Assembly: GCA_021204715.1 (NCBI GenBank)
Contig: JAJPYW010000017.1
Coordinates: 1-6,960, forward strand
Direction: 5' to 3'
Length of the DNA: 6,960 nucleotides
Origin: Prevotellaceae bacterium
GTDB lineage: Bacteria > Bacteroidota > Bacteroidia > Bacteroidales > Bacteroidaceae
Shown here: positions 1-5,019 of the stretch, piece after piece
Layout of the letters: each line of letters opens with the position of its first letter
Position numbering within the stretch: the first letter of the stretch is position 1
Notes under the pieces: generated by a model
Databases searched by the model: none
Told to the model about the DNA's origin: nothing
Seen by the model: only the letters and a program-made list of their open reading frames with translations
Program-made: the position numbers and the translations under genes

Positions 1-67
1 GACATGTGGTCTGTTCGTGGGGATCATACCCCAATGTTGGTGTTTTCTCTTCAGCCCCCCCAAACAC

Positions 68-111
68 AAAAAAAAACGGGGCGTGTCTTTAAGACAAGCC
101 CCGTTTTTTTT
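68..111. terminator. Bidirectional rho-independent terminator
   Basis: CGGGGC (77-82) pairs with GCCCCG (98-103). After one mismatch the stem continues with TGTC (84-87) against GACA (93-96) around a TTTAA loop. The hairpin is flanked by nine A (68-76) and eight T (104-111), so it can stop transcription in both directions. On the minus strand it lies about 170 bases past the argD stop and is the best candidate for the end of the arg transcript. Its symmetry suggests that a gene converging from the left edge may also use it, but none is visible here. Confidence 0.85.
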
Positions 112-142
112 CTGTTGCGGAGGCCATCTCCTTTTTTATCAC

Positions 143-179
143 CCGACCAAGCCTCCCCTCGTAGGGGAGGCTTGGTCGG
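143..179. repeat. Perfect 17-bp palindromic hairpin (REP-like)
   Basis: Bases 143-159 are perfectly complementary to 163-179, leaving a three-base CGT loop. The GC-rich core is CCTCCCCT / AGGGGAGG. No T run follows on either strand, so it is not a classical terminator. It could protect the 3' end of the arg mRNA, or be a copy of a dispersed REP-like palindrome. An outer pair, CGGAGGCC (118-125) with GGCCTCCG (185-192), can extend it into a two-tier cruciform. Copy number in the genome cannot be judged from this window. Confidence 0.8.
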
Positions 180-201
180 CCTTCGGCCTCCGAAGTAATC
201 A

Positions 202-232
202 GGGCGTGTCGTTAAGACACGTTCCGTTTTTT
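202..232 (+). terminator. Degenerate plus-strand terminator-like hairpin
   Basis: CGTGTC (205-210) pairs with GACACG (216-221) around a GTTAA loop. Two G-U pairs and one G-C pair extend the stem, and six T follow at 227-232. It is a terminator only when read on the plus strand, because the minus side has no T run. Since argD runs on the minus strand it probably does not end that transcript; it looks like a decayed copy of the terminator at 68-111. Confidence 0.5.
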
Positions 233-248
233 CTGTTGCGGAGGCCTG

Positions 249-282
249 TTCCTATTCCTATTCCATTACATTACATTACATT
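249..282. repeat. Short tandem repeats at the argD stop
   Basis: Two tandem TTCCTA units (249-260) are followed by three CATTA units plus CATT (264-282), and the run touches the argD stop codon (TCA at 282-284 on the plus strand). On the minus strand the 3' UTR therefore begins with repeated AATGT. The array is short and lies outside the coding frame, so a change in copy number would not alter ArgD. Confidence 0.7.
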
Positions 283-1412
283 CAGCACGAAGCCAGTGCC
301 TTCTCGAAACGTTCCAAGAAGAGGTCGGCGTCGGCCATGCCAAAGCAGAGGGGCGGCAGGAGGCGGATGACGTGCGTGCCGCTCACGCCGGTAAAGACGT
401 GCTGTTCTTTGAGCAGCTTCAAGCGCAGTTCTTTGATGGGATCGGCAAACTCCAATCCTATCATCAAGCCGCGGCCGCGCACTTCCTTGATTTGCGGGAA
501 ACCTTTCAACTTGTCGATGAGGTAGGTGCCCACACAGGCGGCGTTCTCCACCAAACGCTCCTGCTCCATTACGTCTAAAACGGCCAAGGCTGCGGTGCAG
601 GCCATGTAGTTGCCGCCGAAAGTGGTGCCAAGCTGCCCGTAGACCGGCGTGAACAGGGGGCTGATGAGCACGGCGCCCATGGGGAAGCCGTTGCCTATGC
701 CTTTGGCCACGGTGATAAGGTCGGCACGGATGCCGCTGTACTGGTGGGCAAAGAACTTGCCGCTGCGTCCGTAGCCGCTCTGCACCTCGTCGAGGATAAG
801 CACTGTGTTATGTTCCGTGCAGGCCGCGCGCAGCGTCTGCATAAAGGCGTCGTCGGGCACTTGGATACCGCCCACGCCTTGGATACCCTCTATGATGACG
901 GCCGCCACGTCGCCTTTGGCCAGTTCCGCCTTCACCCCCTCGGCATCGTTCAACGGCAGGTAAGTGACGTGTCCGCACCGGTTGATGGGCGCCATGTACT
1001 TGGGGTTGTCGGTCACCTCCACCGCGAGCGAAGTACGTCCGTGGAAAGACTTCGAGAAGGCGATGATACGGGTGCGTCCGTTATAGAAAGAGGCCAGCTT
1101 CAAGGCGTTTTCGTTGGCCTCGGCGCCGCTGTTGATGAGGAACAAGGCGTAATCGTCGTAACCGCAAACCCGTCCTAACCGCTCGGCCAGCTGCCGTTGC
1201 AACTTGTTGACGACGGAATTGGAATAGAAACCCAACGCGGCCGCCTGCCGGCTCAAAGTCTCCACATAATGCGGATGGGCGTGCCCGATGGAAATCACCG
1301 CGTGGCCGCCGTACAGGTCGAGATACTCCGTACCGTTCTCGTCCCACACCCGGCAACCTTTCCCTTTGACAATGCAGATGTCGAACAAGGGATAAACGTC
1401 AAATAGCTTCAT
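282..1412 (-). CDS. argD: N-acylornithine aminotransferase (ArgD)
   Basis: Cytosolic PLP-dependent class III aminotransferase that converts N-acylglutamate semialdehyde plus glutamate to N-acylornithine and 2-oxoglutarate. At 376 residues it has the normal ArgD length and looks intact. Visible family motifs are NSGAEANENA (94-103) for cofactor phosphate, FHGRT (123-127), LDEVQSGYGR (207-216) with Asp208 for the PLP ring nitrogen, AKGIGNG (236-242) with Lys237 as the Schiff-base lysine, TTFGGN (263-268), and Arg350 in a RLLPPL segment typical of the substrate carboxylate site. The ATG at 1410-1412 gives the usual short N-terminus. It is the last arg gene here, 133 bases after argC. In Bacteroides the substrate is thought to be N-succinylated; sequence alone does not settle acetyl versus succinyl, so the acyl group is inferred from the lineage. 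Confidence 0.96.
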   Translation of the reverse strand: MKLFDVYPLFDICIVKGKGCRVWDENGTEYLDLYGGHAVISIGHAHPHYVETLSRQAAALGFYSNSVVNKLQRQLAERLGRVCGYDDYALFLINSGAEANENALKLASFYNGRTRIIAFSKSFHGRTSLAVEVTDNPKYMAPINRCGHVTYLPLNDAEGVKAELAKGDVAAVIIEGIQGVGGIQVPDDAFMQTLRAACTEHNTVLILDEVQSGYGRSGKFFAHQYSGIRADLITVAKGIGNGFPMGAVLISPLFTPVYGQLGTTFGGNYMACTAALAVLDVMEQERLVENAACVGTYLIDKLKGFPQIKEVRGRGLMIGLEFADPIKELRLKLLKEQHVFTGVSGTHVIRLLPPLCFGMADADLFLERFEKALASC

Positions 1413-1449
1413 ACTACTTCAAATTTAAATCTATGATGCTTCTGGTTAA

Positions 1450-1490
1450 ACTTCTTGATACTGCGGATTAATACTTCTTGATATTGCGGA
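1450..1490 (-). repeat. Tandem 18-bp repeat in the argC-argD spacer
   Basis: On the plus strand ACTTCTTGATACTGCGGA (1450-1467) and ACTTCTTGATATTGCGGA (1473-1490) differ at one base and repeat with a 23-base period. TTAAACT occurs on both sides (1446-1452 and 1492-1498). On the minus strand the copies lie 38 to 78 bases upstream of the argD start, in the arg mRNA. The role is unknown: it could be a protein-binding site, an RNA-processing site or simple duplication. Confidence 0.75.
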
Positions 1491-1491
1491 C

Positions 1492-1517
1492 TTAAACTGC
1501 CGGTTCCGCCGGTTTAA
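1492..1517 (-). other. Dyad downstream of the argC stop
   Basis: TTAAAC (1492-1497) is complementary to GTTTAA (1512-1517). Inside, CCGG (1500-1503) can pair with CCGG (1509-1512) around TTCCG; the two stems share base 1512, so they compete partly or leave a bulge. No T tract follows on the minus strand, so it is not a strong terminator. In the mRNA it sits between the argC stop and the tandem repeat, and could modulate argD expression or stabilise upstream RNA. Confidence 0.45.
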
Positions 1518-1545
1518 AGGCACAATGTCCGCGTTTGAACCGCCC

Positions 1546-2514
1546 TTAGAAGGCCGACGGCTTCAAGCGCAGTCCTGCCGTCTCCTCCAAGCCGCACATC
1601 AAGTTCATGTTCTGCACCGCCTGTCCGCTGGCACCTTTCAGCAGGTTGTCTATGCACGACACGACAAGCAACTTGCGGCCGTGCCGCTCCAAGTGCAGCA
1701 GGCACTTGTTGGTGTTCACCACCTGTTTCAAGTCGATGTTTTTCTCCACCACGTGCGTAAAAGGAGCGTCGGCATAGAAGTCGGCATACAGTTGTTGAAT
1801 CTCTTCCTGCGGCACATCGGTCTTTACCACCGTGGTGGCGAAGATGCCGCGTGGAAAGTCGCCACGGTAGGGAATGAAGTCTATCTCAGCCTCGAAACCC
1901 GGTTGCAACTGCCGCAACGACTGCTTGATTTCGGGCACATGCTGGTGCTCGAACACCTTGTACACGCTCAAGTTGTTGTTCCTCCAGCTGAAGTGCGTGG
2001 TCGTCCCCGGCTTCACGCCCGCCCCCGTGCTGCCGGTAATGGCGTTCACCGGAATGTCTTCATGAAGCAGGCCGTTCGCAGCCAAGGGCAACAAGGCAAG
2101 CTGTATGCAGGTGGCGAAGCAGCCGGGGTTGGCAATGTGGCGGGCGTTGCCGATAGCCGCGCGGTTCAGTTCAGGCAACCCGTAGACAAAGTCGTTGCCT
2201 TCGGCGGACAGGCGGTAATCCATCGACAGGTCCACAATGCGCAAATCCTGCGGCACTTCGTGGCTTTCCAAGAACTTGCGCGTGTCGCCGTGGGCGGTGC
2301 AGAAGAAGAGCACGTCGATTTCCTCCAAGGGCAACTTGTCGGTAAAGCGCAAGCCGCACTCCCCGTACAACCCCTCGTGCACGTCCGTCACCCGGTTGCC
2401 GGCGTTGCTCGTGCTGTTCACGAATACAATCTCCACCGCAGGGTGGTTCACGAGCAACCTTATCAACTCGCCGGCGGTGTATCCCGCGCCGCCTACAATA
2501 CCTACTTTCACCAT
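1546..2514 (-). CDS. argC: N-acyl-gamma-glutamyl-phosphate reductase (ArgC)
   Basis: Cytosolic NADPH-dependent reductase of arginine synthesis that turns N-acylglutamyl-5-phosphate into the semialdehyde used by ArgD. The N-terminal Rossmann motif GIVGGAGYTAGE is at residues 5-16. The catalytic cysteine is Cys132 in ANPGCFAT. GSTGAG follows at 161-166, and HQH (190-192) lies in the region of the active-site histidine. The conserved DNLLKGASGQAVQN segment is at 289-302. At 322 residues it is the usual length of the shorter ArgC type and is intact. The start is the ATG at 2512-2514, directly before the first strand of the nucleotide fold. It follows argG by 50 bases of AT-rich DNA with a short TA run and no terminator, so cotranscription is likely. 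N-acetyl or N-succinyl substrate cannot be told from these motifs; succinyl is inferred from Bacteroides. Confidence 0.96.
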   Translation of the reverse strand: MVKVGIVGGAGYTAGELIRLLVNHPAVEIVFVNSTSNAGNRVTDVHEGLYGECGLRFTDKLPLEEIDVLFFCTAHGDTRKFLESHEVPQDLRIVDLSMDYRLSAEGNDFVYGLPELNRAAIGNARHIANPGCFATCIQLALLPLAANGLLHEDIPVNAITGSTGAGVKPGTTTHFSWRNNNLSVYKVFEHQHVPEIKQSLRQLQPGFEAEIDFIPYRGDFPRGIFATTVVKTDVPQEEIQQLYADFYADAPFTHVVEKNIDLKQVVNTNKCLLHLERHGRKLLVVSCIDNLLKGASGQAVQNMNLMCGLEETAGLRLKPSAF

Positions 2515-2564
2515 AACACGCCCTTTGTCTGCTTATACCTTATTATATATATGTTCTCTCTTTG

Positions 2565-3770
2565 TCAAATACCCTCTTTCTCCTCTTTGTGGTTGGCGTA
2601 GAAGGCGCGCAAGGCGGTGGAAGTCACCTTGATGAAGCCTTTGGCGTCCTCGGCCGTCCAGCCCTTCTGCATCTCGCCATATTCGCCGAACTTGTTCTTC
2701 ACCAAGTCGTCGGCGCTCTCCACACCCACGGTGGAGAAGCTCAAAGGACGCAGTTCCAAAATGGCCGTGCCGTTCACGTGGCGTTGCGAGCTCTCGAGCA
2801 TCGCCTCGATGTCGCGCATCACCGGCTCCAAGTACTGGCTCTCGTGCAAGAACATGCCATACCAGTTGGCCACTTGGTCCTTCCAGTACTGTTGCCACTT
2901 GCTCAGCGTATATTTCTCCAAGAAACGGTGCGCGCCGATAATCAGCATGGGCGCGGCCGCCTCGAAGCCCACGCGCCCCTTGATGCCGATGATGGTGTCG
3001 CCCACGTGCATGTCGCGTCCTATGCCGTAAGCGGCTCCTATCTCCTCCACACGCTGAATGGCCTTCACCGTGTCGGCGAAAGCCTCGCCGTTCACCGCCT
3101 TGAGTTCACCCTTCTCGAAGGTGAGGCGCAATTGCTCGCTCCCCTCCTTGGTGCAGTGCTTCAAGTAGGCGCTTTCGGGCAGTCCTTGGGCCGAGTCGAG
3201 TATCTCGCCCCCGCAGATAGACGTGCCCCACAAGCCCACGTTATAAGAGTATTTCAGCTTGGCGAAGTCGGCGTTGAAGCCGTGCTTGTTCAAATAGTCT
3301 ATCTCTTCTTGGCGGCTCAAAGCCATGTCGCGTGTCAAGGTGATGATTTCCACACCCGGCGCCATGACGAGGAAGGTCATGTCGAAACGCACTTGGTCGT
3401 TGCCCGCGCCCGTAGAGCCGTGGGCTATGGCGTCGGCCCCTATCTCGTTGGCATAGCGCGCCACGGCCAACGCTTGGAAGATGCGTTCCGAGCTCACCGA
3501 TATGGGATACGTGCCGTTGCGCAACACGTTGCCGTAGACCATGTATTTCAAGCTCTTCCGGTAATACTCCTGCATCACGTCGAGCGTCACGTATTTGGCG
3601 GCGCCCAATTTATAAGCGTTCTCTTCATTGGTTTTCAGTTGCGCGGGGCTGAACCCGCCCGTATTGGCACAAGCGGCATGCACTTCATACCCCTTCTCCT
3701 TGGCCAAATACATCACCGTGAACGAGGTGTCCAAACCCCCGCTGAACGCTACCACTACTTTCTTTTTCAT
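2565..3770 (-). CDS. argG: Argininosuccinate synthase (ArgG)
   Basis: Joins citrulline and aspartate with ATP to give argininosuccinate, AMP and PPi, the penultimate step of arginine synthesis, in the cytosol. The ATP pyrophosphatase loop AFSGGLDTS is at residues 8-16. YPISVSSER (88-96) and HGSTGAGNDQVRF (117-129) are the conserved nucleotide and substrate-binding segments. The length, 401 residues, matches the family and the frame is unbroken. The start at ATG 3768-3770 is set by the short MKKKVVVAFSGG N-terminus. It lies 70 bases after the GNAT gene and 50 before argC on the same strand, so it is probably in the operon. Its place between early-pathway genes does not follow reaction order, but this arrangement is known in Bacteroidetes. 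ArgH, its usual partner, is not in the window. Confidence 0.97.
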   Translation of the reverse strand: MKKKVVVAFSGGLDTSFTVMYLAKEKGYEVHAACANTGGFSPAQLKTNEENAYKLGAAKYVTLDVMQEYYRKSLKYMVYGNVLRNGTYPISVSSERIFQALAVARYANEIGADAIAHGSTGAGNDQVRFDMTFLVMAPGVEIITLTRDMALSRQEEIDYLNKHGFNADFAKLKYSYNVGLWGTSICGGEILDSAQGLPESAYLKHCTKEGSEQLRLTFEKGELKAVNGEAFADTVKAIQRVEEIGAAYGIGRDMHVGDTIIGIKGRVGFEAAAPMLIIGAHRFLEKYTLSKWQQYWKDQVANWYGMFLHESQYLEPVMRDIEAMLESSQRHVNGTAILELRPLSFSTVGVESADDLVKNKFGEYGEMQKGWTAEDAKGFIKVTSTALRAFYANHKEEKEGI

Positions 3771-3840
3771 TATCTTTTGAAGTTAAATAAAACGCTGTTG
3801 AATTTATCATCTCCCTTGACAGTCCCCTTTTCGAGGCTTC

Positions 3841-4413
3841 TCACACGCCCTCATCCCCGTGCAACTTCGGGTCGTAGAGCATGGCCGTGCAGATGCAGAA
3901 CTTCCGCTCCTTGGCCACCAAGATGTTGTGGTTCGTACACCCCTCGCAACCTTTCCAGAAGGCGGCGTCGTCCGTCAGCTCGTTGAACGTCACGGGCAGG
4001 TAGCCCAACTCGGTGTTCAACTTCATTACGGCGGCCCCGCTGGTCAAGCTGAATATCTTGGCATGCGGCCAACGCAAGCGGGCCAGCTGGAAAGAGGCGC
4101 GCTTGATGCGCCTTGCAAGTCCCAAACCACGGTAATCGGGGTGCACTATCAACCCCGAAGTAGCCACATACTGCTTGTTTCCCCAGCTCTCTATGTAGGT
4201 GAACCCGGCGAACTCCTGTCCGCACAAAGCGATAATCGCCTTGCCCTCCTTCATCTTCGTAGCTACATACTCGTGCGTGCGCGCGGCGATGCCCGTACCC
4301 CGCACTTTGGCCGCGTCGCTGATAGTCTTGAGTATCTTGTCGACGTACACCTCGTGCGAGGCGTCGGCCACCATGACATCAATATCCTTCAATTCCATCT
4401 CTTTTACTCCCAT
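3841..4413 (-). CDS. GNAT N-acyltransferase, probable glutamate N-acyl(succinyl)transferase
   Basis: A 190-residue GNAT protein. The acyl-CoA-binding motif A is clear: SGLIVHPDYRGLGLARRI (86-103), with the RGLGLA turn at 95-100. SLTSGAAVMKLNTELGYLP (122-140) matches the later GNAT strand-helix region. The tail has four closely placed cysteines, C156-x2-C159 and C173-x-C175, which could bind metal; this is not a standard GNAT feature. Its place between argR and argG, and the lack of any other first-step enzyme here, suggest it acylates glutamate. I recall that the equivalent gene in Bacteroides thetaiotaomicron has been implicated as N-succinylglutamate synthase; the specificity here is inference. 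It overlaps argR by 10 bases. A second start at Met6 (4396-4398) is preceded by GGGAG and begins 5 bases after the argR stop, so it is equally plausible. Either start implies translational coupling. Confidence 0.85.
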   Translation of the reverse strand: MGVKEMELKDIDVMVADASHEVYVDKILKTISDAAKVRGTGIAARTHEYVATKMKEGKAIIALCGQEFAGFTYIESWGNKQYVATSGLIVHPDYRGLGLARRIKRASFQLARLRWPHAKIFSLTSGAAVMKLNTELGYLPVTFNELTDDAAFWKGCEGCTNHNILVAKERKFCICTAMLYDPKLHGDEGV

Positions 4414-4895
4414 TTTGATTCTTTATCTAAATTCGGAATGATTTCCGCCAAGAAATCCACAATCTCCTTGTGCGTGGCCTTCTCCTTCAACACCATCATG
4501 ATGGTGTCATCGCCGGCTATGGTGCCAAGCACCGCGCCACACTCCCGGTTGTCAATATCGTAGGCCATGCTGCTGGCATACCCCGGCCGGGTGCGTATCA
4601 CGGCGATGTTGCCCGAGAACTGCAACGACACGAACCCGCCCCGCATCAACATTTCGCTCGCGCTCTGTTCGTTGGCACGCTTGTACATGATGTTGTTGGG
4701 CAGCACGTAGATATACTTCCCGCCCATATTGGCGGCCTTGGCTATTTTAAGCTGCTTCAAGTCGCGCGACAAGGTAGCTTGCGTCAATTTGAAGCCCTCT
4801 TGCTCCAACGCCTGCAACAGCTCCTCCTGCGAGCCGAACTCCTTGCTCGAGACAATCATCTTGATGGCGTCCAACCGCGTACTCTTCTTTTTCAT
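4404..4895 (-). CDS. argR: Arginine repressor (ArgR/AhrC family)
   Basis: Hexameric arginine-sensing DNA-binding regulator that, with arginine bound, represses biosynthetic genes. The N-terminal winged helix-turn-helix spans about residues 5-65, with the recognition segment LTQATLSRDLKQL (37-49) containing the family SRD signature. The C-terminal oligomerisation and arginine-binding domain spans about 85-155, with GTIAGDDTI (124-132); Asp129 and Asp130 are the expected arginine contacts. At 163 residues it is slightly longer than the usual 150-160. The ATG at 4893-4895 is the only sensible start and gives a basic MKKK N-terminus. It is the first gene of the minus-strand arg cluster and lies directly behind a Bacteroidetes-type promoter with AT-rich dyads, which fits autoregulation. 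Its stop lies inside the start region of the GNAT gene. Confidence 0.95.
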   Translation of the reverse strand: MKKKSTRLDAIKMIVSSKEFGSQEELLQALEQEGFKLTQATLSRDLKQLKIAKAANMGGKYIYVLPNNIMYKRANEQSASEMLMRGGFVSLQFSGNIAVIRTRPGYASSMAYDIDNRECGAVLGTIAGDDTIMMVLKEKATHKEIVDFLAEIIPNLDKESKWE

Positions 4896-4992
4896 TTCGT
4901 ATAATTATTCTTTAAAACGGCGCAAAAATACCCATTATTTTGGATATAATGCACAAACACCCGTTTTTTTTCTTAGGTTTATACGAAAATAA
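4894..4992. promoter_or_regulatory. Candidate ArgR operators: three AT-rich dyads
   Basis: Box A, CGTATAATTATTCT (4898-4911), read on the minus strand as AGAATAATTATACG, matches 11 of 14 positions of the enterobacterial core TGAATWWWWATTCA. Box B, ATTAT-N7-ATAAT (4934-4950), lies between the -33 and -7 elements. Box C, TTAT-N6-ATAA (4979-4992), lies upstream. In addition TTCGTATAA (4896-4904) and TTATACGAA (4979-4987) form an outer inverted repeat, and AAAACGG (4914-4920) and CCGTTTT (4961-4967) an inner one; these and box B all centre near 4941. Repressor binding here is inferred from position and similarity only. Confidence 0.5.
4923..4957 (-). promoter_or_regulatory. Bacteroidetes-type promoter of argR and the arg operon
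   Basis: On the minus strand TATTTTTG (4923-4930) fits the Bacteroidetes -7 element TAnnTTTG exactly, and TTTG (4954-4957) fits the -33 element. The spacing is 23 bases, slightly longer than the usual 19-21. The start of transcription would fall near 4916, leaving a leader of about 20 bases before the argR ATG. No comparably good match is seen in front of the downstream arg genes, so it probably drives the whole cluster. Confidence 0.7.
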
Positions 4993-5019
4993 TGGATAAG
5001 ATTATAGGAAAAGGAATCA

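Larger units (their letters stand above)
79..246. repeat. Duplicated terminator unit (two direct copies)
   Basis: The segment 79-125 recurs at 202-246, offset by 123 bases. Both copies read GGGCGTGTC, then TTAAGACA after one variable base, a diverged arm (AGCCCCG versus CGTTCCG), a T run (8 versus 6) and the identical 14-mer CTGTTGCGGAGGCC (112-125 and 233-246). Between them lie the large palindrome at 143-179 and GGCCTCCG (185-192), the reverse complement of the CGGAGGCC ending each copy. The arrangement suggests duplication of a terminator-bearing unit around an inserted or intrinsic palindrome. Confidence 0.75.

Noticed and set aside
79..246. CRISPR-like repeats
   Set aside because: Only two diverged copies with a palindrome between them and no spacer series; the Sel1 array is coding repeat, not CRISPR.
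17..370. Plus-strand open frame of 117 codons at the left edge
   Set aside because: It runs through the terminators and palindrome and into antisense argD; low-complexity translation with no domain.
1420..1427. TAAATTTG on the minus strand before argD as an internal -7 element
   Set aside because: It matches TAnnTTTG, but transcription would start almost at the argD ATG, leaving no leader, and the -33 partner is only GTTTA.
1525..2601. Plus-strand open frame of 358 codons antisense to argC
   Set aside because: Shadow of argC; rich in His, Val and Gln as expected from antisense reading of a GC-rich gene, with no domain.
3685..3810. Minus-strand 41-codon open frame starting in the GNAT-argG gap, with GGGAG just before its ATG
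   Set aside because: The GGGAG touches the ATG with no spacing, the frame runs into argG out of frame, and the peptide is not arginine-rich, so it is a poor leader-peptide candidate.
2562..3986. Plus-strand open frame of 474 codons antisense to argG and part of the GNAT gene
   Set aside because: It is opposite a clear argG with all family motifs, has no recognisable domain, and arises from the GC-rich codon pattern of the real gene.
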